This document shows, piece by piece, positions 1 to 12,300 of a stretch of 64,000 nucleotides of DNA. A program made the translations under genes and the position numbers. The first letter of the stretch is position 1, and the number at the start of each line of letters is the position of its first letter. Source of the DNA: Pezicula radicicola. Its lineage: Eukaryota > Ascomycota > Leotiomycetes > Helotiales > Dermateaceae. The DNA lies in the NCBI GenBank assembly GCA_003008705.1, contig PDUO01000018.1:274630-338629 (forward strand), written 5' to 3'. Below the pieces are notes generated by a model. That model was not told the origin of the DNA, searched no databases, and saw nothing but the letters and a program-made list of their open reading frames with translations.

Positions 1-2706
1 AACGCAGAAGGGGATCGAGGCGGCAGGGCGTACCTCCCCTCCAGCCATGTGTTAATCCCGGGTTGCCGTACTTTACGTCCTGTGCGCACTGTACCCCGGC
101 GATACGTGAGGCGTTAGGTAAAGGCAGTATGGTAGTGGGGTTTAAAGCAATAAGATGCTGCAGGTCCTCCCCTTATGGGGCTTCGGTGAAGGGCCCATAA
201 GAGAACAATTCTGGCGAAAACTAGAGAAAATTGAGTCTTAAGTCCGCATGCACCTTTGCTGTTCCAGAATCTTTGAACCGTCTTATTTTGGTGCTCGGAA
301 TCCGGAACGCCTGACAAGTCCCGCGGTAGCGGCCTTGTCTCGATGCCACGCGGTCGTGTTATTGTGTTTTGTGAAGAGGGTGAAGTCGTCGAAGAAGAGG
401 GCGTTGAATATACTGCACGTGCACGAAAGTGCCACGCATAGATAGATTGGTCCATTCTACATACATATCTCTCTTCAACTAAGAGACATCATAATATCAC
501 GATTGCTTTGATCCTCCATTTTCTTTTCTATTTCTTCTTCTTCTTTGAATGCCACCATTCTCGACAATGATTTCATGATCCTTTCAAATGGCGTGCGTCA
601 AATCTCCCCCCCCTAGAGTCGATCTCTCAGTCTGAGAGTCTGAGAAGGGCAATGGCAGTGGGGTTATCGTAAGCGAAGCCCACGTGTAGCCATGGTGATG
701 TCTGATTGCTTCCCTCAATTCGCATCTCGCAAAGTCCATTTGTCACTAGGGATAACAGGGTACAGTTCAGGACAGTATGAAAGTGGCCATACGACGACGA
801 CGAGCTGCGCCGCTGTGTAAAAATACGCCGAAACGCCCTTTTTGATATAGGGGTAGGATAGCCTTTAGATGCAGCCTTCTCATTGCTCCGAGATCTTGAC
901 CCAATCCTCGTTCTAGAAGTAACCTTCGAGTAAGCACAGAGACAGAAAGCCTCCGGATCACCGATGTACCAGGGTTCGGTCGATGGGATCGACCAAGCTA
1001 CTACTAGCATTGAGAGATCACAGGCACGAGCTGATACGAAGCGAAAAGTAAAAGTCGAAGGTTTTACTAGCTTATATTGTTGGAGATAACAAACACTACA
1101 CTTAGCGTCCAGCCACATCGGTGTAAGTCAACGCTTGTATCTGTAGAGGTTTCATGTCGCACTATCTCTGCGGCTTCCACTTCTTCTTTCGTTCTATCCC
1201 GAGCTCTGCTTACTTCTATGATTGATCCCCTCGTCTGTTGGGAGGTTTTCCGCATCAAACGTTACAGATTGAGTGTGTGGGTCCCAATTCTCTGAGGACC
1301 AGAACTTGTGCGACAGAAAATTGGTATCTTTTCGTACAGTACGAAAGTACCTTTACGGTATACCAGCTTACCACTGTTTTGGAACTTGGAAGTCATGCAG
1401 GTCCCCCAGGGGTTTCCAGGGACTATCTCGAGTCTAGACAAACTATTCCATGCTACTGTGCTATATCCCAACTTCATTTCTCTGTCCTTGAGAGTCCGCC
1501 AAAACCTGTGACTTTGTCCTGAATTGAGACATTAAGTAGGTATACCCGCACAAGATGTGCAGTCCCGTCTACTTTCGTGCGTCTGAACTGTTGATAAAAT
1601 TATTAGTTCGGATTGTTAGCCATGATCTTGGAGTAGACATACATTACTGTTCATATTTTCATCTCGCAAATATCTTGGCTCCGATTATATTCAAGACCCA
1701 GGTCACCCCTCCCTCAATTGCCTGGTCACCACCTTGTTCTCTATACACTTTCCATGCCCGGAGACCGAGGTGGTTCAGTAGTCTCGAACCCTCGTCTGCG
1801 CTCTTTCCGCGCAAACAAGTCTTGCGGTTCATCGTACTCTCCTGGCCATTCTGTGAAAATTATGGAGTTAGTATTGCTTGCTCAAGAAACAATGGAGAAC
1901 AAAGTCCTATTTGAGAGCTGCGGGGTTATTCCCGACAAGGGTAGAAAATCAATTCCCAGAGTATGAAATTCCTAGTCTGGAGAACACGTACCAACTACCC
2001 AACCAGTGCAGCAAGTGCTATAGATTTTCTTGAGCCACGAAAACATAATTTTATGAATTTGACTTCTGTATCGATATCTGGGGAAGTTACAAACCCCCAG
2101 GTGTGGGTCAACTTCTTACTATATATAGTGATTTGCCGTCAATGACCTCACACAAGGTGGCATGATGTATGCGAGTTTTCTCCGAACTGCTTTCTTCTTC
2201 CGAATTCGGCCGCTGCGATGAACGGAAGTGCCTTTGTATATTTCCCTCGGTAATTGTCTGTTTACTTTGGCTTGAACTGATTGTTCCACAAATTCCTCAA
2301 TGTGTCTCGTGGTTTTCCGCCTTTCAATTCCATAGTCATCGCGGTGCGATGCGGTTGCGATGTCCGCACCCCAGTTTGAAGCGGGCGGCCGTCGTCGACT
2401 GAAATGCGGCCGCCGGCCGTGATACCGCTGCGGACTTCAGCCCACTATCTCCATTGGCCAATAGTATCATCAGATCCAATGCTGCAAGTAATCAAGGAGT
2501 ATGGTGTTAAGCGATGAGAATGCGGACTTAATATCATGGCCTTCATATAAAAGTGACCAAGAGCCTTCCGGAATAGAAGCACTCATCCCAGAAACAGAAG
2601 ATTACAGCAATCTGAAAAGCAGATATAGTTGAGCCTTCAAACCCATCTATTCCAACGCACATCCTATCAACTTCTTAAAAGTTCCATTTTTAAACTCTCA
2701 TCCAAC
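1..2706. other. Gene-free stretch upstream of the SDR gene
   Basis: I can support no gene here. The open frames are short, lack family motifs and overlap on both strands. Two local features stand out near the right end. One is a GC-rich palindromic tract (GCGGCCGCCGGCCG) at 2406-2419, of the kind recognised by Zn2Cys6 or similar regulators. The other is a TATA-like ATATAAAAG at 2545-2553, about 155 bp before the start codon of the next gene. Both would fit the promoter of the dehydrogenase, but this is inference from position only. Confidence 0.5.
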
Positions 2707-3732
2707 ATGACTAAGTACGGTTGGGCTACAGATGGAAACACCATCGTCTCCGACTTTTCAGACCAAATCAAAGACCGAATCTTCGCCATCACTGGCCCAT
2801 CCAAAGGAGGAATCGGTGCAGAAACTGCCATATCCCTCGCTCACGGGTCTCCATCTCAAATCCTCCTTCTCGGACGCTCTCTTACCAAAATCCAACCAAC
2901 CATTGACGAAATCCACGCCATAAACCCATCCATAACAACAAAATTCATCTCGGTCGACCTCTCCTCCCTAACATCCGTCCGTACAGCAGCCAATTCTATC
3001 CTCCAAGATCCCACAATCCCACACATCGACGTCCTAATCAACAACGCCGCTATAATGGCAAGTCCCTACGCACTCACCACAGACGGAATCGAATCTCAAT
3101 TCGCCACAAACCACCTCTCTCACTTCCTACTCACCAATCTGCTACTCCCCAAAATCCTCGCCTCGATCCCACCATCCTCCGACCCATCCTCAAAAACAAC
3201 AGCACCAAAATCAAGAATCATCAACCTCTCAAGCACCGGTCACGTCTTCTCAGATATCCAATACGACGACCCAAACTTCCAAAATGGCCTCACATACACC
3301 CCCTGGAAAGGATACGGTCAAGCAAAAACAGCCAATATCCTCATGGCAGTCGAACTCAATTCTCGCTTACAAGCACATCAATCATCAAAGGGAATCAGAG
3401 TCTTTGCTGTTCATCCCGGTTCAATTGCTACTGGCTTACAAGAACATATGGTGGGCAATCCTGAGGTGATTAAAGAGGCGTATGAACAGTGGGAGAGGCT
3501 TGGACGGGAATTACCTGAGAGGAAGACGCTTAGTCAGGGGTGTTCTACGACTTTGTGGGGAGCTCTAGATCCTGGGTTGGAAGGGGTTGAGGGGGTTTAT
3601 TTGAGGGATTGTGGGGTTGGAAAGGAGGGAGATGGAGAGGAAAATGTGAGGGGGTGGGCTATAGATGCGGCGAATGCTGGTCGCTTGTGGGAGGTTAGTG
3701 AGCGGTTGGTTAGGGAGAAGTTTGATATTTAG
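2707..3732 (+). CDS. Short-chain dehydrogenase/reductase (retinol-dehydrogenase-like)
   Basis: Intronless gene encoding 341 residues. This is a classical SDR with a Rossmann fold that oxidises or reduces a small alcohol or ketone with NAD(P)(H); the substrate cannot be told. Visible motifs are the cofactor loop TGPSKGGIG (residues 29-37), NNAAIM in place of the usual NNAG, the serine-bearing INLSSTGHVF, and the catalytic Y-x-x-x-K in GYGQAKTAN, followed by VHPGSIATGL. The start at 2707 (MTKYGWATD) is the first ATG of the frame; the frame extends upstream only without ATG. Length and motif order match the retinol-dehydrogenase/WW-oxidoreductase branch common in fungi. No cluster partners are seen, so a secondary-metabolism role is not supported. 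Confidence 0.9.
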   Translation: MTKYGWATDGNTIVSDFSDQIKDRIFAITGPSKGGIGAETAISLAHGSPSQILLLGRSLTKIQPTIDEIHAINPSITTKFISVDLSSLTSVRTAANSILQDPTIPHIDVLINNAAIMASPYALTTDGIESQFATNHLSHFLLTNLLLPKILASIPPSSDPSSKTTAPKSRIINLSSTGHVFSDIQYDDPNFQNGLTYTPWKGYGQAKTANILMAVELNSRLQAHQSSKGIRVFAVHPGSIATGLQEHMVGNPEVIKEAYEQWERLGRELPERKTLSQGCSTTLWGALDPGLEGVEGVYLRDCGVGKEGDGEENVRGWAIDAANAGRLWEVSERLVREKFDI

Positions 3733-5358
3733 AGACAGAGAAGTGGATATGGTGAGATTTTATTGTTTATATGGATAGGTCTTAATCTCTAGTTTGGTAG
3801 AATCTTTAGGACTGGAATTGCGTTTGAGCTTTTGTAAAGAGTTCCGAAGCTAGAAAAGGATCTGTGTAGTCAAGTTTATGAATCTGTTGGTTCATGGAGC
3901 CCTTGCCGAACTGTGCTGAATTACTGATGATTCCTGACGCTTCATACTGACTGAGGTACTCAAATCAAGTGAGTCACTCAATAACCAGTTACCCAAATCC
4001 AGTCAGTTTGCATTTTGTCGATTTGTACATTCAGGGTGCCATGGAAACATGCATGTGAGATACTTATATCAAGTGAGTTACTCAAATCAAGTGAGTTACT
4101 CAAATCAAGTGGATGAAATAAGGTTTGATTATGTATCTAGAGTTCGTGACTTGGATTATGGCTTAAACTTATATTACGAGAAGAAGTAAGCTCGGATTTC
4201 TTTGTTCATTAGCAGTATTGCCGACTAGATTATTAGTTAAATTGTTGGGATAAGTCTTATAAGAACATGGTTGTTGTTAAGTGGAATGTTCTTGTCAAGT
4301 ATATTGAAGGAAAAATTATGTTTTCGGAGTTGTAGAGTTCCGTTATATTGTTTCACTGCTAGTTGTATCTTTGCACTTACAGCCAAATACAGCTTCCAAG
4401 CTCCCATTCCACAGTTTCTTCTCTGAATCTCCTGGATTAGATGGGTGTGCAGATGACTTGTAATTAATAAAGGTCCACTCTCGCGTAATGCCATACATTC
4501 CATCTACAATCGTAGATCGAATATAGTTAAAGGGGCCGGTCTTTATAAGTGTACTATTCTCCGAATATGTAGTAAACTACAAGATGATTTTTTAAATTAG
4601 AACCTATAGCGCATCTAGTCTTACTGTAATATCAAAACTTCTTCTTACTGGGCGTTTTTCTGTACTAGGTAGGTAGTATTAAGGCAATTTGAGGATTAAG
4701 CGAGCTGTTTATTGCTGATGCTTTATCTATATAAGTTAATATGTTAATTTAATACTATAGGTAGGTATCATCTAGCTGGGTAGCCTGTGGTACCTGTGGG
4801 TACCTTATGGATATGGAAGGAACTGTTGAGATGGAACTACTTTGCTTGCGCTCATGTCCGCCGGGCGCGTTCTCGTTTTTCCTTTTTTTTTTTTGCTTTC
4901 AATCTGGTGGGTTCTTGGAATAAAAGTTTGGGGGATGGCAAATAATAATAGACAATAGTTCAATGGATTGATACTCGTTGCTCATTTCTTGACACGGATT
5001 ACTGTAGGTTGTTTGTGTCTCCCATGTGTCATAAGGTAAATGTCTTCATGAGTTTAGTCATCTAATCAATCGATGCTGACGTAGTAGGTATGCAGTTGTA
5101 CTTATAATACATTGGTTTGTTGTTGCTTTCCGAAAACACATGACAGGAGTGGTCTGGGTGGGGTTATAGACAGCTCTATTTCAAGTGCTCCTCACTCCCA
5201 ACGTGAATGGAACTGGATTTCCTTCGGTGCTTGCAGTCACAGGCTGCACTTCCTGCTGATTTTCCTGCATATTCACCCAGGGAGATGGAACAGCGACTGA
5301 TGATTTATGCCATGCTCAAAATTTCATTTCCCCTCGTGACTCGTGAGTGATTGAGTGA
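3733..5358. other. Intergenic, A+T-rich, with dispersed-motif cluster
   Basis: No gene supported. The stretch holds a cluster of the dispersed GTGAGTTACTCAAATCAA-like motif (3950-4111) and several TAGGTAGGTA-type runs (around 4665-4805). Both recur in other intergenic regions of the window. Confidence 0.6.
4059..4111 (+). repeat. Tandem copies of dispersed 18-bp intergenic motif
   Basis: Three consecutive copies of a unit close to ATCAAGTGAGTTACTCAA are visible, with an 18-bp period. Related, more diverged copies lie at about 3950-4005. The same motif, in either orientation, appears near 9001, 14591, 18141, 22360, 24290, 32350 and 50467. It is non-coding and falls between genes. I do not recognise it as a known element. 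Confidence 0.8.
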
Positions 5359-7012
5359 TCATGAAGATTGGTTCAACTTGACGAGTAGATCCATCAACTC
5401 CGGCGAGGTCTCCGGGTTTCGAGCAATAGACTCCAATGATCTATACAACGTCTTATCCGTCGCAGTAGCCTTCCTAACCAAAGCGGTAACCGAATCCATC
5501 TTCTTCTTTGTCAATTCAGCTGTACTCATAATCTCAAGAAACTCAGCGAAGAAATCGATTAGCGTGATATGCATCAATACATCTTCTTCTTTATTAACCA
5601 TATAGAGAGCAGCGAAGAATAGCAGGCCTCGTTCGTCTGAGGGTAGGTTGTATTGTGTTTCGATATCTGGGAAATGGGAGTGTGTGAGGATTGGGAGGTC
5701 TAGGGCTGCTAGGCGGGGAAGAAGTCGGAGGAGTCGGGCTTGGGCTAGGGATCTTTGGCGGTCGTCTAAGAGGAGTTCAGAGCTTGTTGTTGGGAGATTC
5801 TTGGAACTACATAGTGCGTAGATTAAGCTGTAGATTTCTTTATCTTGGAAGATGCGGCGCCATAGTAGTCCTTGCCCTGCTGGTTTCTGTCTTTTTGTTA
5901 GTAGATATTATGACTGAGTATATTGAGATTGTGGGTATAATTTTGTGTTGAGTATTGGGGTCCTTGATTGCCGCTCATTCAACTTGAACTACTCAAATGA
6001 CCTTGATTACCAAGAAGAGACAACGTGGTTTCCATGACCCCCGATTCTTATAAAAAGATGCTTTGGTAGGAATGTCCGTACGGGAAAGAAGCTGCAATAA
6101 ACTTACACGTGGATGTATCTCCAATCCGCTCATTCCACTTTCCAGCTCAAGTGCAGCAATTCGATCAAAGTCAACCTCTAAGAGATCAGCTAGGATATTT
6201 GTTGCTTTGTCGCCAACCTCAACATGAGGACTACTGAGCCATGTTTGGATGAAATTCTCAATCACGCCTTTCATAATAGACAGGATTGCGGTATCACTTG
6301 GAGCTTTAGAAGCCTTGTGGATTATTGCCATGGCAAGAATATTTGCTGAAGGAGCTGGCGAGCGGAGAGCTTGAATCAAGGCTTCTTCGGATGCTAGAGT
6401 CAATGCTTGTCTGAAGGATACAGCTCTTAGTAGCTTGAGGGCGAGGCTGACGAGAACAGCTGGGTCTTGCTCATATGTGAGGAGAATTTGCGTGAGTGGC
6501 GGTAGGAGACGTGGTAATACGGGTGGGGTGTTTGAGTCTAGATAGAGTCAATAAGTCCACATCTTGAAAATGAAAAATGCTACGCCAACATTATTGTCGA
6601 TTCTCAGATATCTTCGTTCAAATCAAGAACTGAGGGACACCGAGCTGTAGAGGTACTCGACTAGAGAACAACAATCTAGTTGAGCAACAGGCTGATAAAA
6701 TGACCCTTGAAGGCCTTCCCATCCTTGATTTATCTTCAGTGACTGACGATCCGTGTACTTGCAACTCCAAGCTCGCCTTGACAATCTCTTCTATCACATA
6801 AACTTGCCAAGCTGTAGAAACAAACTAGTAGAAATACCGAACCAAAAAAAAAGAAAGGATAAGAGAAACAAAGAGAAAGTAACGGGCCCACCTGTGAGTT
6901 GCAGTTCCACATCATCGCATAGCTTCGCATCAAGAGGCGTATCTGGTGCTTCTATCAGGTGGTGCAAATGTTTCTCAAGGTCTTCAAGACCGCTAATTGG
7001 TACGTCGTCCAT
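5359..7012 (-). CDS. Hsm3/S5b-like protein (putative proteasome base-assembly chaperone)
   Basis: Three exons fit: 7012-6892, 6537-6109 and 5879-5359 (356 residues). The first joint is clean (CACAG|GTGGGC to CTAG|AC). The second can also be drawn a few bases away (donor at 6106, acceptor at 5877). The product is all-helical and leucine-rich, with blocks such as LPRLLPPLTQILLTYEQD, SSPHVEVGDKATNILADLL and GQGLLWRRIFQD, which resemble the HEAT-like repeats of fungal proteins annotated as HSM3 N-terminal domain. In yeast Hsm3 chaperones Rpt1/Rpt2 during 19S base assembly. The identification is from memory of the family and is moderate. The gene is divergent from rpc31. Confidence 0.55.
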
Positions 7013-7844
7013 CCTTGCCTTACGATACACTTTTATTGCCAAAACGATGATCCGGAGAGAGTTGATAGAAGAGAGATGAAGTTGAGGCTATTCGCAGTTA
7101 CCAATAGTCTTCCGGAGAAAGCGGCCGCTAGTCTCCGAGCCAGTCTTATAGCGGCACTGCAAATTCAATACCTAACTTGATTGGTAAATCACTTGACTCG
7201 TCCATATGGCGCTAGTAATAATCTATTTACTTCTTCCAGCGCTCTTCCTTCCTTCCTTCTTTCACCACCAGACCCAACTGTGTTTAGCTTGGACTCTAAC
7301 TCGGCCTAGAGTTATAAGAGTCACTATTCATCTTGATGACAAGGAGCCATCAAATCCCCATGATGTCAATCTTCCAGTCAACGGGTCTCAGAATAATCAC
7401 GTCTTACTTTGAAGTCTTGAGTTCTCATGAGCTCGGTGGATGAGTAATATTTGATGTCACTAATTCCATATCTTTTTGCTGAGCTTGGTTGTGAGCTGAC
7501 GAGCTTGCGGCTGGATGATGCTAAAGAGTAACCATAGTGCCAACAGAATTTGATAGGACATAGTTTAATGCAATGCAAAATTAACCTATTCTTATATACC
7601 TAACTACCTTGGTGAATTACTTTTCTATGTATGTGCCTTATCCTGATATCTATGGAGTTCTAGAACTAGAATGACTACTGTCTAGGAACGCCGCCCTTGT
7701 ACCGTCTGACCCCACATAAAAAGTTCCCCGCGCAATCGCAATCGATCTGGTTCCTGCGCAAAAAATCAGCCTCGTAGGTATCACACACCTGTAACACAAG
7801 CAAACAAAAGATTCCACGCGCAAACATTTCGTTTCGTACGCGCA
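7013..7844. other. Divergent promoter region, Hsm3-like / rpc31
   Basis: About 830 bp between the two divergent start codons. It contains pyrimidine-rich tracts near 7230-7265, and nothing else I can name. Confidence 0.6.
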
Positions 7845-8778
7845 ATGTCTCGAGGAGGCCGTGGAGGAGCAGGAGCAGGACGGGGCGGTAGGGAACTCAA
7901 AGGAATAGCATGGATACCGGATCCCCAATTCGAAGGAAATTTCCAACCTACCCAAACCTTTCCTGTGAGTCTTTCTTCTCATCTTCTTCTACGTCTTTTC
8001 CTCCACCCCCCTCCACCCCCTCCACCTCCCTCCCTTCCGCGCTCAACAAGTTAGAATATCATACTGAGAAGTCACACTCCAGCAATATGTCGTACCAATC
8101 GCAGCGTCCATAACCGAAAACGAGAAGAGGCAGATTAGGAATTATAAGGGTTTGAGAGAACAGATTCATCAGGGACCTTTGTATACACAACCTTCGAAAC
8201 GGGATCCTAATGCGCCAGCAAAGACGTATAGTGAGGATCAGGTTAATGAACGATATGGAGTCAAGACTAAGTCGGAAATTGATCCCTTTACTGGTGTGCC
8301 TACGTACAGTATGAAGTATGAGCAGAAGAAACGTGCTATTCCTCAATTATCGGGTCGTCCTTTTAGTAAGCCTTTACTTTTCTCTCCATCCACAGACTCA
8401 CTAGTACTAATATTAATTCTTCCAGATAAGGAACTCTTTCCCAAAGAACTCTGGCCCACCCTCGACGGCGAAGATGGCGAGAAAGTTCGGAATCACATAA
8501 ACCGCGCCGTGGAAAAGAAACTCATCCTAGCAGAAACAGGACAGTTGGATCCGGAGGAAAGGAAGAAGGCTTTGGAAGCTAAGATAAAAGAGGCTACGAA
8601 AGGTGTCGATGAAGATGAGAATTTGGAAGGGGAGGAAGAATTTGTCGAGGAGGACTACGACTATGAGGATGATGAGCTGGAGATGGGTGGTGATTATGAT
8701 GGAGAACAGTACTTCGATGGTGGTGAGGATGATATCGATGATGGAGGGGATGGTGGAGGTGGAGATGAGGATTATTGA
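7845..8778 (+). CDS. rpc31: DNA-directed RNA polymerase III subunit Rpc31 (RPC7)
   Basis: Exons 7845-7964, 8083-8365 and 8426-8778 join in phase to 251 residues. The N terminus MSRGGRGGAGAGRGG is glycine/arginine rich, followed by the conserved start of Rpc31 (GIAWIPDPQF), the core TENEKRQIRNYKGLREQI and FPKELWPTLDGED, and a long Asp/Glu-rich C-terminal tail ending GGGGDEDY. This layout is diagnostic of the C31/RPC7 family. In the Rpc82-Rpc34-Rpc31 subcomplex it opens the promoter for tRNA, 5S and U6 synthesis in the nucleus. Introns have standard GTGAGT and GTAAGC donors. An antisense open frame across exon 1 is a shadow. Confidence 0.9.
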
Positions 8779-9329
8779 TCCTGAAAATAGGATGGTTGAA
8801 TACTGACTGGTCTTTTGGAAAGGTGCATAGCGTTGGCGTTATAGCTCATGTAGGATTGAGCTGGAGTTTTTCATCTGGTCCATAGTGGTCTCTATTGAAG
8901 CATAACCATATTGATCACTGATGAGTACATAGCATGGCAATTGATTCTTTGGAACTGGGTACTATACCGAGGAATTGATGAATGACTGAATTGAAACAAA
9001 GTAACTCACTTTTTGAGTGACTCACTTCCCTTGAATACTTCAGCACGGTTTGGCGACGAATTCATGAGTTGGGGCGATTGCGCGATTGCGCGATTGGGGA
9101 CTGCTCCAGTAAGGGTTTACCTGAAATTACGGAATACTAGGAAAAGTCTTCGTTGTTAGTTCATCGAAGGTTCTCTTTCTAGGTCTATACATTTCAACTA
9201 TTGATGAAATTATGAAGAAAGCTCGTTTCGTCCTATTAATCCTACATTACTTCGGAAACACCAGAATCCTGCTCTTTAATCCAAGCTGTGGCCATCAACT
9301 CCTGGTTATCATCCAACTGAACTCCAGTC
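8779..9329. other. Convergent intergenic region with small repeats
   Basis: 3' flanks of rpc31 and the histidine kinase. It contains one copy of the dispersed GAGTGACTCACTT-type motif (9001-9035) and a three-copy 8-bp repeat GCGATTGC at 9074-9097. No gene is seen. Confidence 0.6.
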
Positions 9330-12300
9330 CTAATCATCATTCGTACTAAGCGCCTCCCTTCCGTTCATTTTAAAATCCTCAAGCATTTTTTTCAAAGCCT
9401 TCATAGGCACAGGTTTCGTAAGAAAAATATCAATACCACAAGCATAAGCCTCCTGCCTTGCAGCAGGATTCGCTGCTCCGGTAAGCGCAATAAGTGCTAC
9501 AGGTTTGAGACTCTTTTCTTCTTCGAAGCCGCGGATATGGCGTGTACTCTCAATACCCGACATCACAGGCATGGAGATATCCATAAATATAATGTCAAAT
9601 TTTCCATGTGCGTCTTTATACGCGTTCAATGCTTCAAGCCCATTTATAGCAGTGACGTGATCGACGTTGAGCTTTCGCATATATGTGACGAGGAGCTTGA
9701 GGTTTATCACGTTGTCTTCTACAAGTAACACCCTCATTCCTTGCATGCTGTTGATACCATTTGCAAGTGGCTTCTTGACGTTACCGACAGGTAATCTGTT
9801 CGTAGGTCTTGGCTGCGTGCCAACTGATGGTAGCGATTTGGGTTTAGGTACCGAATTTTCATCCAATATGGAGTCTTTGAGCAGAAGCTGACGAGCTGTA
9901 AGGTTTCCATTTGTTGGAATAACTTCGGTGACATTCGTAGTACTGTTAACAATCTCAATCGACTCGTCCTTGCAGAAGCCATCATAGAGTGCTTTCACAT
10001 ATTTCAAGGGTCCATAAGGTTGCTGGAGATAGACAACTTTGAAATCCTTGGAGTCATTTTGCGGTCGAGGGATAAACTTGCAGCACAAAACAATAGCCAT
10101 AGTCCTAATTCCAGCGCGTGCGTTCTTTAAAGCCGAAAGTTTTTCATTGAGAGCTTGCGCATCGATTCCAGCCTCCATGATTATCTCTAGATCAGCCAGG
10201 TGATCAGCAGCAGGGCTTGTCGTCTCTTGAATACCAAACCAGTTATGCATTGTTGATTTGACTGACGATCTCAAAATCATCGCTGCCTCAGAATCCGCTG
10301 ATAGAATGCCTGTTGGTGTCTCCGATATTTCAGGATATCTATCAAAGCCAACAAAAGAGGCTTGTAGCCCATTGGTCACCTTGCGTACTTCGACGACACT
10401 CTCTGGCCCGTCATTCGTCAAGGACGAATTAGAGGGCGTCAAAGGTATGCGAACCATGGCTTCTGTACCAGTCCCTTGCTCGCTTGTAAAGAATATTTCG
10501 CCTCCGATCTCTTGTACTATCTGACGAACAATGCTGAGCCCAAGACCGGTTCCAACCGCAAGCGAATCCTCCTGACTAAAAGGCTTAAAAAGATGATGTT
10601 TGAGAAATTCCTGTGAGATCCCCTTCCCAGAATCACTGACTTTGAGGAAGAGATTCGAACGAGACCTTTGACCCTGGGAGCTCGGTTCGTCCTCGATGTT
10701 CAGAGTTACCTTCACGAACCCAGTATCTGTGTATTTTATTGCATTGCTGAAAAGGTTCATCAAGATCCTCCTCCAAGCACCGGCATCAATTTCGAACATC
10801 CACTGGGGTCGATATGAGATATCCATGATAACTGTGACAGGGCTCTGCGGCTGAATTTCACCCACAGAGCCAGGCCTAGATCGTCGGTCAGCAGAGACTT
10901 CTTGAGCAAGCCTTCCGACGTTACGACCAGCGTAAACGCTATTGACCACCTCATCTGACATCACACAAATGTCCTCAACGTCTTCTATCGCCTCCGGATC
11001 CCTTCGATCGTGAGAAGGTTCTTTTGACGGCCTTCGACCTTTCCTCCGAAACTTTTTGGGCCTACGCTTCATCCTTTTGTTTACATTCGAAAAGTCCAGG
11101 ACGTGATTTATCGTATCCAAGAGAACCTTTCCAGATGCGGAAATATTATTAACCATATCTGTTTGCATATCAGTCATTTGAGTTTCTTGAAGAAACTCCA
11201 CACTTGCTAAGACGCCATGCAACGGCGATCGTAGCTCGTGGGAGATACTGGAGATAAAATCCGACTTCATCTGCGCAGCAGCAAGGGCAGAAAGCCGAGA
11301 AACCTCTGCCATCACGCTGTTACCAAAGCCAGCCATATAAGTCAAATCTTCAACAGCGCATAACGTTCTTGTGGGAACAATAGACCATACTAAGGATCCC
11401 GCAAACCACCTCTCTTTCGCCTGGTCCCACAGAGGGAACCAGAAAACGCTGCGAGCTCCTGGGAGAACGGAGAGAATAGCTGCTGCCTCTGCCTCTTTTG
11501 ACATTCTTAATTTTGTCCGACGAACCTTTGCTTCTGGTGTTGGCGATTGTTGACCCTCAGCCTCAGTTGTAACTCCCTCCGAGTCGCTCGAAAAGGAACC
11601 GTGTTCGTCGAAGTTGAATACCTTCCCATGCGGATATTTTTTCAAGAGTCGGCGCATCATTTTCTCAGGAAATCCGCGCAGTTCATTTGAAGGAATATGT
11701 GCTTTCAAGCTGGAGCGTCGGCGTGTACTGTAGCCAAGAATGTTGCAGGCTTTCTCGGCATCTTGGGTATGTTGCAATAAGCTATTGGGCTGAACTGCCC
11801 CGTCTGGGGCGGGCGATGTATGCTTCAGATTTTCCTCTGAACTTGAAGTGTCTACGTCGGCGACGATGAATCCTCCAGGCGCCTTGTCCTCAGCAACATC
11901 TCTTTTTACTCTTCCGCCGAAAGTCCCTACACTTGCATCGTAAAACACAACACCTTCTAGAGCGGTTGCCTCGCGAATCAGATTGCTGGCCCGAGCAAAG
12001 ACATTCTTCACATCTGAAGAAACTAATGCCTCTTGTAGATTCTTCGGGATTTCGTCTGAAGAAGAATCACTATGTATGTCATGGTCCATAGCCTCACTCT
12101 CGACAGTAGTATTTGCTGCAGACTCAAAGGCGGACGGTTCTTTTTCAGACTGAATAGAAGCCGGCGGTAGTGTACTGCTTATCGACGAATCTGTGTTCCT
12201 CAATCTAGGTCTTCGTTGATTGAGTGATTCTATACCTTGCACCAAGTGAACATTTTCGGGGTCTTGCACACCAAACTCAAAATCTGCTCGGTTTTCAAGA

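Noticed and set aside
627..1118. 163-codon open frame on the minus strand near the left end
   Set aside because: Overlaps other frames on both strands, has no family motif and an unnatural composition; nothing supports it as a gene.
7650..7982. 110-codon frame antisense to the first exon of rpc31
   Set aside because: Shadow of a G/R-rich coding exon; the rpc31 reading is strongly supported.
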